Source of the DNA: Crocinitomicaceae bacterium | GTDB lineage: Bacteria > Bacteroidota > Bacteroidia > Flavobacteriales_D > Crocinitomicaceae | Reading direction: 5' to 3' | Assembly: GCA_002709305.1 (NCBI GenBank) | Contig: PAQM01000022.1 | Location: 1-64,000 of the forward strand | Length of the DNA: 64,000 bases | Part shown: piece by piece, positions 45,648 to 53,626 of the stretch | How positions within the stretch are numbered: position 1 is the stretch's first letter | Layout: every line of letters begins with the position of its first letter | The notes under the pieces: model-generated | What the model was told of the DNA's origin: nothing | Seen by the model: the letters and a program-made list of their open reading frames with translations, nothing else | The model's database searches: none | Program-made: the position numbers and the translations under genes

Positions 45648-47300
45648 ATGGATAACTTTGATGTTGTTGTTTTAGGCGGTGGTCTGGCTGGTTTAACATT
45701 GTCCTTACAGTTAAAACAAAAAAAGCCCGACACATCTATTTTTGTTTTAGAAAAAAGAGAAGGGGCTGCTTTAGAGTCAACGCACAAGGTTGGTGAGTCA
45801 ACTGTAGAGCTTGGAACCCACTATTTAAGAGAAACTCTTAATTTGAAAAAATACTTAGACAAAAAACAGCTACCCAAACATGGTTTAAGATTTTTTTTCA
45901 CTCCAGAGCACAAAGAAGAAATAGCCAAAAGGGTAGAGCTTGGTCCAAGAAAACTACTTCCTGTTCCTAGCCACCAGCTTGATCGGGGGTCTTTTGAAAA
46001 CGAATTAATTAATGAGTCAAGAAAAATAGGTAACACCGTCTTATTGGGGGGGAAGGTTTTGGCTGTTTCTTTTGATAAAAAAAATGGGCACATTGTTTCT
46101 TTTTTAAAAAACAATAACACACACAAAATAACCGCCCGATGGATTGTAGACGCAACAGGGCGGTCTAGTTTTTTAAAACGCAAGCTTGGGTTGTCAAAAA
46201 AACTAGAACATAACGCTAATGCTTCTTGGTTTAGGGTTAAGGGTGAAATTGATATTGATGATTGGTCAAAAAATAAATCTTGGGCAACGTTCCTTGAAAA
46301 AGGGTTAAGACGGCTAAGCACTGTTCATTTAATGGATAAGGGTTATTGGGTGTGGTTGATTCCATTGTCGTCCGGAAACACAAGTGTTGGTGTTGTTGCT
46401 GACCATAAACATCATCCCTTTGAAACATTCAACACCTTGGAAAAAACACTAAGTTGGTTGAAAAAAAACGAACCCTTGGCATTTTCTTATATAAATAAGT
46501 TACGTGAAAAAATTCTTGATTTTAAGGTAATGAAACACTACGCCCACTCTTGTGAAAAAGCTTACTCATCAGACCGGTGGGCAATAACAGGAGAGTCTGG
46601 CGTTTTTTTAGACCCCTTTTATTCCCCTGGAACAGATTTTATAGCGCTAAACAACACCTTTATTTCTGATATAATAACAAGAGATCTTGAGGGGGAAGAT
46701 GTGCAATTAAGAATAAATATTTTTGAAAGAACACACTTTGCGTTGTTTGATAACTGGGTTCCTATTTATAAAGACATGTATGGGTTGTGGGGAAAAACAC
46801 AAACAATGGTTTTAAAGATTTTTTGGGATTGGGCAACTTATTGGGGTGTTCCAACCCTCCTTTTCACAAATGACGGTTATACAAATATTGGTGTTCTTCG
46901 TCGGTTGTTTTCTTCAGAGGATTCAGTTGGTCAAAAATTTGGCAGGCTCAACGCAAAAATGCAAAGCTTATTTTTGGAGTGGGAGAAGTTTGATACCGGC
47001 GTTTTTACAGACCGTTATATTGATCCATTTGATGTTGAGTATCTAAAAACCCTGCATAAAGGAATTGACGAACGGCACAACCCAAAAGAGCTTATAGAAC
47101 AAGTTGAAAAAAATGTTTTACTACTGGAAAAAATAGCAAAAGAAATCTTCCGTTTAATGAGTAAAAAGATTTATGGAACAAATGAAAATATAGAGGTAAA
47201 CCCATATAAAATGTCTTTAGCTTTTTGCCCAAAAAACATAGCAGATAAAAACGTAAGTAAAAAAACAAAAAACGACGTTAAAACAATGTGGTTTTATTAG
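45648..47300 (+). CDS. FAD-dependent oxidoreductase of the flavin halogenase-like family
   Basis: The 550-residue protein has an N-terminal FAD fold (VVLGGGLAGLTLS), VGEST after it, the ATG motif VDATGR (about 168-172) and LDPFYSPGTDFI. It also has WVWLIP (residues 234-239), the WxWxIP motif of flavin-dependent halogenases, and Lys77 in LPKHGLRF where halogenases keep their catalytic lysine. Not all family members with these features halogenate, so monooxygenase or dehydrogenase activity is also possible. It is the first gene of a compact plus-strand block with DUF1702, two NAD(P)-dependent reductases and membrane proteins. A flavin reductase partner is not adjacent. Confidence 0.88.
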   Translation: MDNFDVVVLGGGLAGLTLSLQLKQKKPDTSIFVLEKREGAALESTHKVGESTVELGTHYLRETLNLKKYLDKKQLPKHGLRFFFTPEHKEEIAKRVELGPRKLLPVPSHQLDRGSFENELINESRKIGNTVLLGGKVLAVSFDKKNGHIVSFLKNNNTHKITARWIVDATGRSSFLKRKLGLSKKLEHNANASWFRVKGEIDIDDWSKNKSWATFLEKGLRRLSTVHLMDKGYWVWLIPLSSGNTSVGVVADHKHHPFETFNTLEKTLSWLKKNEPLAFSYINKLREKILDFKVMKHYAHSCEKAYSSDRWAITGESGVFLDPFYSPGTDFIALNNTFISDIITRDLEGEDVQLRINIFERTHFALFDNWVPIYKDMYGLWGKTQTMVLKIFWDWATYWGVPTLLFTNDGYTNIGVLRRLFSSEDSVGQKFGRLNAKMQSLFLEWEKFDTGVFTDRYIDPFDVEYLKTLHKGIDERHNPKELIEQVEKNVLLLEKIAKEIFRLMSKKIYGTNENIEVNPYKMSLAFCPKNIADKNVSKKTKNDVKTMWFY

Positions 47301-47301
47301 T

Positions 47302-48120
47302 TTGAGCGCAGAAAAAAACATAAAAACAATAAAAAAAACCTTTCTTTTAGGAGAGTCTTTGGCAAAGAAAAACAAAAAAAAAGAGTCGCTTCTTGTTTCT
47401 CTAGAATCCATCTCTTCTCCTTTTCTTTCTGTGGCATATGAAGGAGCTTCCTTTTATCTCGCAAAAAACTGTTTTGTTAACGAAAACATCTCTTTTGATA
47501 ATTGGTTGTTATTTAGCAAGTTAGCTAAAACAGAGCACAAACCACAAATACATGTTGGTCTTGGTTGGGCAATCGCAGAAGAAAAAAAAAACATAGTTGA
47601 TTTTATAAAAAAAATAGACCACATATTCATTCCTAGAGTTTTAGATGGTTTTGGTTATTACTCAGGGCTTTTTAACAGAAGAGAGTTTGTCCGGTTAGGA
47701 AAGACTCCTAGTATAAAAAAAGAGTTTACACCTTTTTTTTTTCAAGGACTTGGGCGTTTTTTTTGGCATATAAGTAGGGGGGATACCGAAAAACTTTCTC
47801 GGCTTTTGGTTTTGTTGGAAAAAAAAAGACTTCCTGATGTTTGGAGGGGTATAGGAATTGCTTTTACTTATGTTGGTGGAACAAAAAAGAAGGATGTTTT
47901 AACTGTTTTAAACCTTTCAAAAGAACACGTAAAAGACTTTAAGTGTGGAGTTGTTATTGCCCTTCACACCAGAAGCTTGTCTAAACACCCTTTTAAAGAT
48001 TCTCTTTTTATAAAAAACGCCGTTGATTTACCTTGTTTCTCATTGTTAAAAAACACAACCCTTTTTCTTTCTTCTGAATTAAGCAAAAATTCCCTAAAAC
48101 AAATTAAGTCCTTTTTATAG
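47302..48120 (+). CDS. DUF1702 (UnbV-like) family protein
   Basis: The 272-residue protein matches my recall of DUF1702, the family of UnbV from enediyne gene clusters. Segments in order: SVAYEGASFY (about 45-55), HVGLGWAIAE (about 93-102), RVLDGFGYYSG (about 113-124), FFQGLGRFFWHISRGD (about 147-162) and DVWRGIGIAFTYVGG (about 177-191). The start is TTG at 47302, 1 bp after the preceding stop, because no methionine codon occurs anywhere else in the frame. The biochemical function of DUF1702 is not established to my knowledge. No polyketide synthase lies within the window. Confidence 0.8.
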   Translation: MSAEKNIKTIKKTFLLGESLAKKNKKKESLLVSLESISSPFLSVAYEGASFYLAKNCFVNENISFDNWLLFSKLAKTEHKPQIHVGLGWAIAEEKKNIVDFIKKIDHIFIPRVLDGFGYYSGLFNRREFVRLGKTPSIKKEFTPFFFQGLGRFFWHISRGDTEKLSRLLVLLEKKRLPDVWRGIGIAFTYVGGTKKKDVLTVLNLSKEHVKDFKCGVVIALHTRSLSKHPFKDSLFIKNAVDLPCFSLLKNTTLFLSSELSKNSLKQIKSFL

Positions 48121-48165
48121 TAATTATAAGTATAATAAGTTTATTTTCGTGTCAAAAATATTTTT

Positions 48166-49152
48166 ATGACTGTTCTTGTCACAGGGCCTGACGGGGTTCT
48201 TGGAAGTAATTTAGTTCGAGTTCTTTGTGAAAAAGGTTATTCTGTTAATGTTTTTCTTGAAAAAAAAAGTACCGCCAAAACCCTTAAAGGATTAAGTATT
48301 TCTCGTTTTTATGGGGATATTTTAAACCTTAAAGAGCTCGATGCCGCTATTAAAGGTTGTGATGTGGTTATCCATGGGGCGGCGTCAACCTCTGTTTTTC
48401 CCGCAAGAAACCCTTTTGTTAGGAGGGTTAATGTTGATGGAACAAAAAACATAATAAAGGCCTGCCTAAAAAACAAGATTAAACGGCTTGTGTTTGTTGG
48501 AACAGCAAACTCTTTTTGTTTTGGGGATGAATCAAACCCAGGAAAAGAAGTTGGACCATATGTCTCTAAAAAATATGGCCTTGATTATATGGACTCCAAA
48601 AGAGAGGCGCAGGCGCTTGTTTTAAAAGCGGTAAAAGAGCAGAAGCTTCCTGCTGTTGTTGTGAACCCAACTTTTATGATTGGGCCATATGACTCTAAGC
48701 CTAGTTCTGGCGCAATGATTTTGGGTATATACAAAAAGGCTGTTCCTGGGTATACCTCTGGAGGAAAAAACTACATTGCTGTTAAAGACGCCGCCATTGC
48801 AACAGCAAACGCAATAGACCAAGGAAGGATCGGTGAGTGTTATATTTTAGGAAACAGAAATCTGTCCTATAAAGACGCCTTTAGTTTAATCGCAGGTGTT
48901 GTTGGTGTTTCTGCTCCTAAAAGAAGGCTGGCGCCTTTTTTTGTGATCTCTTATGGATTTTTTTCATCTTTTTTTGCAAAAATCTTTCGTTTTAATCCTT
49001 CTATAACAAAAGAACTAGCTGTGATTTCTTGTGAAAAACACTATTATTCTTCTAAAAAAGCTATAAAAGAACTTAACCTACCCCAAACCCCTATAGAGGA
49101 GGCTGTTAGAGAGTGTTTTTTTTGGTTTAAAGAAAACGGGTACTTAAAATAA
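48166..49152 (+). CDS. NAD-dependent epimerase/dehydratase family protein
   Basis: The 328-residue extended SDR has the nucleotide motif TGPDGVLG (residues 6-13) and the catalytic pair Tyr141 and Lys145 in YMDSK. Other conserved regions are VIHGAAST, VNVDGTKN and VNPTFMIGPYD. The style resembles dihydroflavonol reductase, 3-beta-hydroxysteroid dehydrogenase and hopanoid-associated HpnA-type members, so the substrate could be a sugar, steroid-like or polyketide-derived ketone. The substrate is not known. It lies 45 bp after the DUF1702 gene and 4 bp before the CPBP-like gene in the same operon. Confidence 0.88.
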   Translation: MTVLVTGPDGVLGSNLVRVLCEKGYSVNVFLEKKSTAKTLKGLSISRFYGDILNLKELDAAIKGCDVVIHGAASTSVFPARNPFVRRVNVDGTKNIIKACLKNKIKRLVFVGTANSFCFGDESNPGKEVGPYVSKKYGLDYMDSKREAQALVLKAVKEQKLPAVVVNPTFMIGPYDSKPSSGAMILGIYKKAVPGYTSGGKNYIAVKDAAIATANAIDQGRIGECYILGNRNLSYKDAFSLIAGVVGVSAPKRRLAPFFVISYGFFSSFFAKIFRFNPSITKELAVISCEKHYYSSKKAIKELNLPQTPIEEAVRECFFWFKENGYLK

Positions 49153-49156
49153 AATT

Positions 49157-49921
49157 ATGCTAAATTATTTAAAACACTTAGACGTTGATTTTTCTTGGGG
49201 AGATGTAGACACAAAAACCTGTCTTCCTGTTTTTTTAACCCTTTTGTTTTTTGTTTTGTTTTGGTTTACAACTCAATCGCCAAGTTTAAAAAGCTTTTTT
49301 CATAAAAAAACAAAACACGCTCATGTTTCGTTTTTTTTCTTTTCTAAGGTTTTTGGTTTTTTTTGTTTCGGTGTTTTTCCTCTTTTGTTTTGTTTATTCT
49401 TTATTCCCTCTATGTCTTTTTGTGATTATGGTTTAATCTTTATACCCAAGACGGCTTTGTTTTCTTTTTTTTGGATTCTTCTTCTTTCTATTATTGTTGT
49501 TCCTTTAGCTTTCTATTCTGCAAAAAAAGATAAAAACCTAAAAAACTACCCCCAAATACGAGCAAACGTTTGGACAAAAAAAACACTTTTCATAAGCCTT
49601 TTGGGCTGGTTTTTATATTTACTAGGATACGAATTTCTGTTTCGTGGAGTTTTGTTTTTTCCGTTAGTTTCTTCTATTGGTGTTTGGCCTTCTATTTTTA
49701 TCAACATCTCTCTATACTCGGCCACACACATACCAAAAGGCCTAGACGAAACTCTTGGTGCAATACCCCTCGGTATTGTTTTGTGCGTTTTAACTTTATA
49801 CTCCGGCACGATTTGGATTGCTTTTTTTGTCCATTTAGCAATGGCTTGGACAAATAACTTAACCTCATTAAAATATAACACCAACATTACTTTTCAAAAA
49901 AATGGACGACAACAAAAATAA
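49157..49921 (+). CDS. CPBP-family intramembrane protein
   Basis: The 254-residue protein has about seven to eight membrane segments. The GYEFLFRGVLFF segment (about residue 155) resembles the E-x3-R motif of CPBP (Abi, CAAX-type) intramembrane metalloproteases. The late HIPKG and HLAMAWTNNL (His-x5-Asn-like) segments fit the other metal-site motifs. The first glutamate pair of the usual EExxxR is reduced to a single Glu after Tyr, so activity is uncertain. Its 3' end overlaps the SDR gene by 20 bp, implying coupled translation in this block. Confidence 0.78.
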   Translation: MLNYLKHLDVDFSWGDVDTKTCLPVFLTLLFFVLFWFTTQSPSLKSFFHKKTKHAHVSFFFFSKVFGFFCFGVFPLLFCLFFIPSMSFCDYGLIFIPKTALFSFFWILLLSIIVVPLAFYSAKKDKNLKNYPQIRANVWTKKTLFISLLGWFLYLLGYEFLFRGVLFFPLVSSIGVWPSIFINISLYSATHIPKGLDETLGAIPLGIVLCVLTLYSGTIWIAFFVHLAMAWTNNLTSLKYNTNITFQKNGRQQK

Positions 49922-50714
49922 GGTTGCTATAATAACTGGCTCAAGCAGAGGTATAGGAAAGGCTGTTGCCGTGCTTTTCGCAAAAAAAGGTTATTCAATT
50001 GTTTTAAACGGAAGAAATAAAGAGCGCTTGTTGTTAGCAGAAAAAGAGGTTTTAAAAATACATAAGCGCGTTTTTTTTGTTTGCTGTGATGTTTCGAAAA
50101 AAGAAGGAGGTGAAAAACTAATAACAAGTGCGCTTAAAACCTTTAAAAGAATTGATGTTTTAATAAACAATGTTGGGGTTTCTAGCCGGGGTTTTTTTGC
50201 AGATCTTTCTTTTGATGTTTTTAAATCTGTTTTCTATAGTAATGTTTTTGGTTCAATATCACCAACAATCCCCGCTATCCCAGAGCTAAGAAAAACAAGG
50301 GGAAGTGTTGTTTTTGTTTCTAGCCTCGCGGGTATTCGTGGCCTGCCTTTTTTGTCTCCTTATTCCTCTTCAAAAATGTCTTTAAGGGCTCTTGCAGAGT
50401 CTCTTAGGGTGGAAGAAAAGAGAAACGGGATTCATGTTGGTTTGGTGATGGTTGGTGTAACGGAAATAGAACACAACAAAGAAGCTCTTTCGGCTGACGG
50501 CTCTGTTGTTATATTAAAAAGCAGAAAAAATAGGCGTGTTCAAAAAATGTCTTTTGTTGCTGAAAAGATTTATAAAAACGTAAAAAAAAGGCGTTTCATT
50601 TCAACACTAACTACTCTTGGAAAGATTAACGCTTTTTTAACTGCTATTTCACCTCTTTTTGTTGAAAAAATAATTGAAAAGAAACTTCATACATTTATAG
50701 AAAAAAGTAAATAA
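49902..50714 (+). CDS. Short-chain dehydrogenase/reductase
   Basis: The 270-residue classical SDR has the cofactor motif TGSSRGIG (residues 12-19), NNVG (89-92), and the catalytic Ser140/141, Tyr154 and Lys158 (YSSSK). The pattern suits NAD(P)H-dependent reduction of a ketone or the reverse. The C-terminal tail has Lys/Arg-rich KKRR and a hydrophobic end (about 225-255) that may associate with the membrane, as in lipid-acting SDRs. It overlaps the CPBP-like gene by 20 bp and is followed 1 bp later by the last membrane-protein gene of the block. Confidence 0.9.
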   Translation: MDDNKNKVAIITGSSRGIGKAVAVLFAKKGYSIVLNGRNKERLLLAEKEVLKIHKRVFFVCCDVSKKEGGEKLITSALKTFKRIDVLINNVGVSSRGFFADLSFDVFKSVFYSNVFGSISPTIPAIPELRKTRGSVVFVSSLAGIRGLPFLSPYSSSKMSLRALAESLRVEEKRNGIHVGLVMVGVTEIEHNKEALSADGSVVILKSRKNRRVQKMSFVAEKIYKNVKKRRFISTLTTLGKINAFLTAISPLFVEKIIEKKLHTFIEKSK

Positions 50715-50715
50715 C

Positions 50716-51417
50716 ATGCTTATTGGAAGTGATTTTCCTAAAATAGAATTTGATTTTTTTGGTCTCTCTTTGTTAGAGCCAAACACTGCTTTGGGCGATT
50801 TTTTTCTTTTTTGTTTTTCTTTTTCTGTTGCTGTGTGGTTATATAAAAAAGCTCCGCGTGTTCCTTTTTTTTATTTTTGGATGTTGTTTTTTTTGTTTTT
50901 CTCCTTATCCTTTTTGCTTGGTGGATTAGGCCACCTGCTTTTCAATTATTGGGGGATTGCAGGAAAAACTCTACCCTGGTTTTTTGGTATTTTCTCTATT
51001 TATTTTGTAGAACAAGCGATGTTGTCTATAAACAAGCAAAAACAATTTAGGTTTTGGTTGTCTCTTTTTTCTAAGACAAAGTTTTTTTTCTCTATCGCTT
51101 TTGAGTTGTGGGTTGTTTTCTTTTTTAATCTTGAACAGTCTCCTTCACAAGGATTGATTGTCCCAGCAATAAACAGCTCAATAGGTCTTCTTTTCTTTGT
51201 TGGGGTTTTGCCTTTTTTTTATTACCCTTTTTCTTCTCCTTGTTTTGTTTTTTTTGTTTCGGGTGTTGTTTCCTTAATTCCTTCTGTTTTTTTTCAATCT
51301 ATGAAAATTAATTTCCATCCTTTTTTTGACAAAAATGACGCTTCTCACTCTCTTCTTTTGATTGCTGTTTTTTTATTTTTTCTTGGAATAAAAAAACACC
51401 TATCTCTTCAAAAATAA
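50716..51417 (+). CDS. Polytopic membrane protein of unknown function
   Basis: The 233-residue protein has about seven membrane segments and little else. Two segments carry polar residues: SFLLGGLGHLLFNYWG (about 74-89) and FDKNDASHSLLLI (about 205-217). This vaguely resembles the membrane hydrolase (CREST: PAQR and alkaline ceramidase) superfamily, which uses such His and Asp residues; the resemblance is weak. It is the last gene of the halogenase-like/DUF1702 block. The 3' end overlaps the convergent anti-sigma-like gene by 18 bp. Confidence 0.7.
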   Translation: MLIGSDFPKIEFDFFGLSLLEPNTALGDFFLFCFSFSVAVWLYKKAPRVPFFYFWMLFFLFFSLSFLLGGLGHLLFNYWGIAGKTLPWFFGIFSIYFVEQAMLSINKQKQFRFWLSLFSKTKFFFSIAFELWVVFFFNLEQSPSQGLIVPAINSSIGLLFFVGVLPFFYYPFSSPCFVFFVSGVVSLIPSVFFQSMKINFHPFFDKNDASHSLLLIAVFLFFLGIKKHLSLQK

Positions 51418-52239
51418 AAACCCGTGTTTTTTTATCGGTTCACCTCTTTTGTTTTTTGCTATTATAAAATATACATAATTACCTTCCGGCAGGTTGTTTT
51501 GATAAACATCTTTTCCGTCCCAAACAAAAGAAGTATCAACAGAATGAAAAACAGCCTCGTTTTTTGTGTTTAAAATGGTTATACTAAACTCTTTTATTGC
51601 CCTTGTTTTTATTATAAACCGATCGTTTTTTCCGTCATTGTTGGGTGTAAAAACATTTGGAACAAATATTTCTGCTTCTTCTTTTAGCTGTTTTGCCGTC
51701 TCTGGCATTGTTTTTTCTATTGTTTTTATAGGTGGTTCTATCTCTTTTTTTTCTTCTATCTTTTTTTCTTTTTTCTTTTTAATTTCTACTATTGCTAAAG
51801 GTGTGTGTTTTATTATTTTTTCTTTTTCTTCTATCTTTTTTTCTTTCAAGGAAGCCTCTTGTGTAAGTTGTTGTTGTTTTCTTTTTTTCTCTTTTTTTTC
51901 TTCTATCTTTTTTTCTTTTTTCTTTTTCTTTTGATTTTTAACCGCCTGTTTTTCTTTTTTCTTTTCAATGTTTTTTTCAAAAACAGCCGTTTCTTTTTTT
52001 ATGTTTTTTTGTTTTTGTTCTTGGGAGAAAAAAGACAATAAAAAGACAGTAAAAACAACCGAAGAAATCCCTATGGTAAAAAAACTTTTTTTGATTATGC
52101 TTTTTTTACTTCCCTCAATTATTGTTTTCTTTTTTTCTAGGTGTGTTTTTATTTTTAACCACAAAGCATTGTCAACGTTTGGCTCAAAACCATCAAAAAG
52201 ATTTGAAACAAACTCTTCTATATTTTCTTCTTTTTTCAT
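51400..52239 (-). CDS. Anti-sigma-like membrane protein with a T9SS type B sorting domain
   Basis: The 279-residue protein has three parts. The N-terminus (about 1-45) holds LFDGFEPNVDNALWLKI, which resembles the cytoplasmic sigma-binding segment of Bacteroidota membrane proteins encoded after ECF sigma genes. A single membrane segment follows (about 50-70). Next is a Lys/Glu-rich helical stretch (about 75-185) containing repeats of KEKKIEEK. The last about 90 residues are a type B T9SS (gliding-associated) domain: FVPNVFTPNNDGKNDRF, WDGKD, PEGNYVYFI, ending LFLKR. The ATG overlaps the sigma factor stop by 4 bp (ATGA), so the pair is coupled. Confidence 0.88.
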   Translation of the reverse strand: MKKEENIEEFVSNLFDGFEPNVDNALWLKIKTHLEKKKTIIEGSKKSIIKKSFFTIGISSVVFTVFLLSFFSQEQKQKNIKKETAVFEKNIEKKKEKQAVKNQKKKKKEKKIEEKKEKKRKQQQLTQEASLKEKKIEEKEKIIKHTPLAIVEIKKKKEKKIEEKKEIEPPIKTIEKTMPETAKQLKEEAEIFVPNVFTPNNDGKNDRFIIKTRAIKEFSITILNTKNEAVFHSVDTSFVWDGKDVYQNNLPEGNYVYFIIAKNKRGEPIKKHGFLFLKR

Positions 52240-52757
52240 TTTATGGTTTCTATTTTCTTTTGTAAAAAGTTTCTTGCCCTAAAATATTGTGACTTTGAAG
52301 TACTTTCGCTTATTCCTAATTTTTCACCTATTTCTTTATGTGAATATCCTTCAATAGCAAAAAGGTTAAAAACAACTTTATATCCTGACGGCATTTTATT
52401 TATAATATTTAAAATATCTTGTGCTATTAATCCTTCTAAAATATAGTTTTTATTTTCCTCTTGTTTTACTTTTTCAATATTAACGTTGTTTTTAAATTTT
52501 GTGTTTTTTCTTATTTCATCTAACGATGTGTTTACCATTATTTTCCTTATCCAACCCTCTAAAGATCCTCCTTTAAATTTTTCTATATTAAAAAAAACTT
52601 TAACAAACCCTTCTTGAAGAACATCTTCTGCAGTGTTTTTATCTTTTGCATATCGCAAACAAACACCAAACATTTTCGGCGCAAACCTATTAAACAGAGC
52701 ACGCTGGGCTTTAATATCTCCTTTAATGCATTTTTTTATTAGTTTAGCCTCCTCCAT
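52236..52757 (-). CDS. ECF RNA polymerase sigma factor
   Basis: The 173-residue protein is a two-domain ECF sigma factor. Sigma2 covers about 15-85, with KMFGVCLRYAKDKNTAEDVLQEGFVKVF and GWIRKIMVN. Sigma4 covers about 112-165, with MPSGYKVVFNLFAIEGYSHKEIG and EKLGISESTSKSQYFRARN as the helix-turn-helix. It is translationally coupled (ATGA) to the anti-sigma-like protein. Its targets are unknown. rpiB lies 38 bp upstream in the same direction and may be co-transcribed. Confidence 0.95.
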   Translation of the reverse strand: MEEAKLIKKCIKGDIKAQRALFNRFAPKMFGVCLRYAKDKNTAEDVLQEGFVKVFFNIEKFKGGSLEGWIRKIMVNTSLDEIRKNTKFKNNVNIEKVKQEENKNYILEGLIAQDILNIINKMPSGYKVVFNLFAIEGYSHKEIGEKLGISESTSKSQYFRARNFLQKKIETIK

Positions 52758-52795
52758 TATTAAAGCCTATTTTTAAAGACTCTTTTTTTTTGTTT

Positions 52796-53233
52796 TTAGT
52801 TGCATTTTATTTTTTCTACTCTTTTTTTGTGTCTCCCTCCCTCAAAAGAAGTAGAAAAGAAAACATCTACCATTTCCTTTGCTTCTTTTTCAGAAATAAA
52901 CCTAGCTGGTAGAGCTAATATATTTGCGTCGTTATGCTCTCTCGCTAAAACTGCTATTTCTTTTTTCCAACAAAGAGCACTTCTTATTTTTTGATGTTTA
53001 TTAGCTGTCATATTTATACCGTTTCCTGACCCACAAATTATAATACCTAAATGTCCTTTGTTTTTCTCTATAAAAGAGGCTACTGGATGTCCATAATCAG
53101 GATAATCTATACTCTCTGTAGAATAACATCCAAAATCTTTTATTTCCAACCCTTTTGATTGTAGGTGTTTTATTATTTTTTCTTTTAAAGAAAAGCCAGC
53201 ATGATCTGAACCTATTGGTATTATTTTTTTCAT
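52796..53233 (-). CDS. rpiB: Ribose-5-phosphate isomerase B
   Basis: RpiB interconverts ribose 5-phosphate and ribulose 5-phosphate in the pentose phosphate pathway. The 145-residue protein has the family's IPIGSDHAGFSLKE start, SIDYPDYGHPVA and the phosphate/active site IICGSGNGINM, with Cys as general base as in other RpiB proteins. The DNA is very AT-rich. It is the first gene of a run with the ECF sigma factor and sits next to the T-rich intergenic region. Confidence 0.95.
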   Translation of the reverse strand: MKKIIPIGSDHAGFSLKEKIIKHLQSKGLEIKDFGCYSTESIDYPDYGHPVASFIEKNKGHLGIIICGSGNGINMTANKHQKIRSALCWKKEIAVLAREHNDANILALPARFISEKEAKEMVDVFFSTSFEGGRHKKRVEKIKCN

Positions 53234-53626
53234 TTTTTTTTTTTTAACTTTTTTTCAACTTTTTTTTGTTTTTGTTTTTAGAAATTTTTTAAAACTTTTT
53301 TTGTTTTTATTTATTATTTATATATATGTCTTTTTTTTTTTATTTACTGTATTTATTATTGTTTTTTTATTAACCTTTTTTTACATCTACTTCTTTTACT
53401 TTTTTTTTTTTTTTATTAACATTTTAATTTTTTAACTCTTGTTTAAAATTTATTTTTTCCTTGTTTTTTCTATTTAATAGTTGTTAATAAAAAGTTAAAA
53501 TAGCTTAACAATTAAAAAAACAAATTTTGTGTTTCTTTTTTATAAACATATAAACACTCTTAATAAAAATAAATTTAGTTAAGTATATAAAAGTATATAT
53601 ATATATTATTTAATTTTAAAACAAAA
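53234..53626. other. T-tract-rich intergenic region, 393 bp
   Basis: The stretch between rpiB and the LytTR regulator is extraordinarily rich in T on the plus strand up to about 53460, with many runs of 6-14 T. It then becomes mixed A and T (TATATATATA near 53596). No protein-coding frame, RNA gene or exact promoter box was seen. The base bias is stronger than in any other intergenic region here. Confidence 0.7.

Noticed and set aside
51566-52282. Plus-strand Phe/Ser-rich frames opposite the anti-sigma-like gene
   Set aside because: They are the reverse reading of the Lys/Glu repeats and have no protein character.
53234-53626. Replication origin in the T-rich intergenic region
   Set aside because: No DnaA boxes and no dnaA or rpmH neighbour were seen, so AT-richness alone is not enough.
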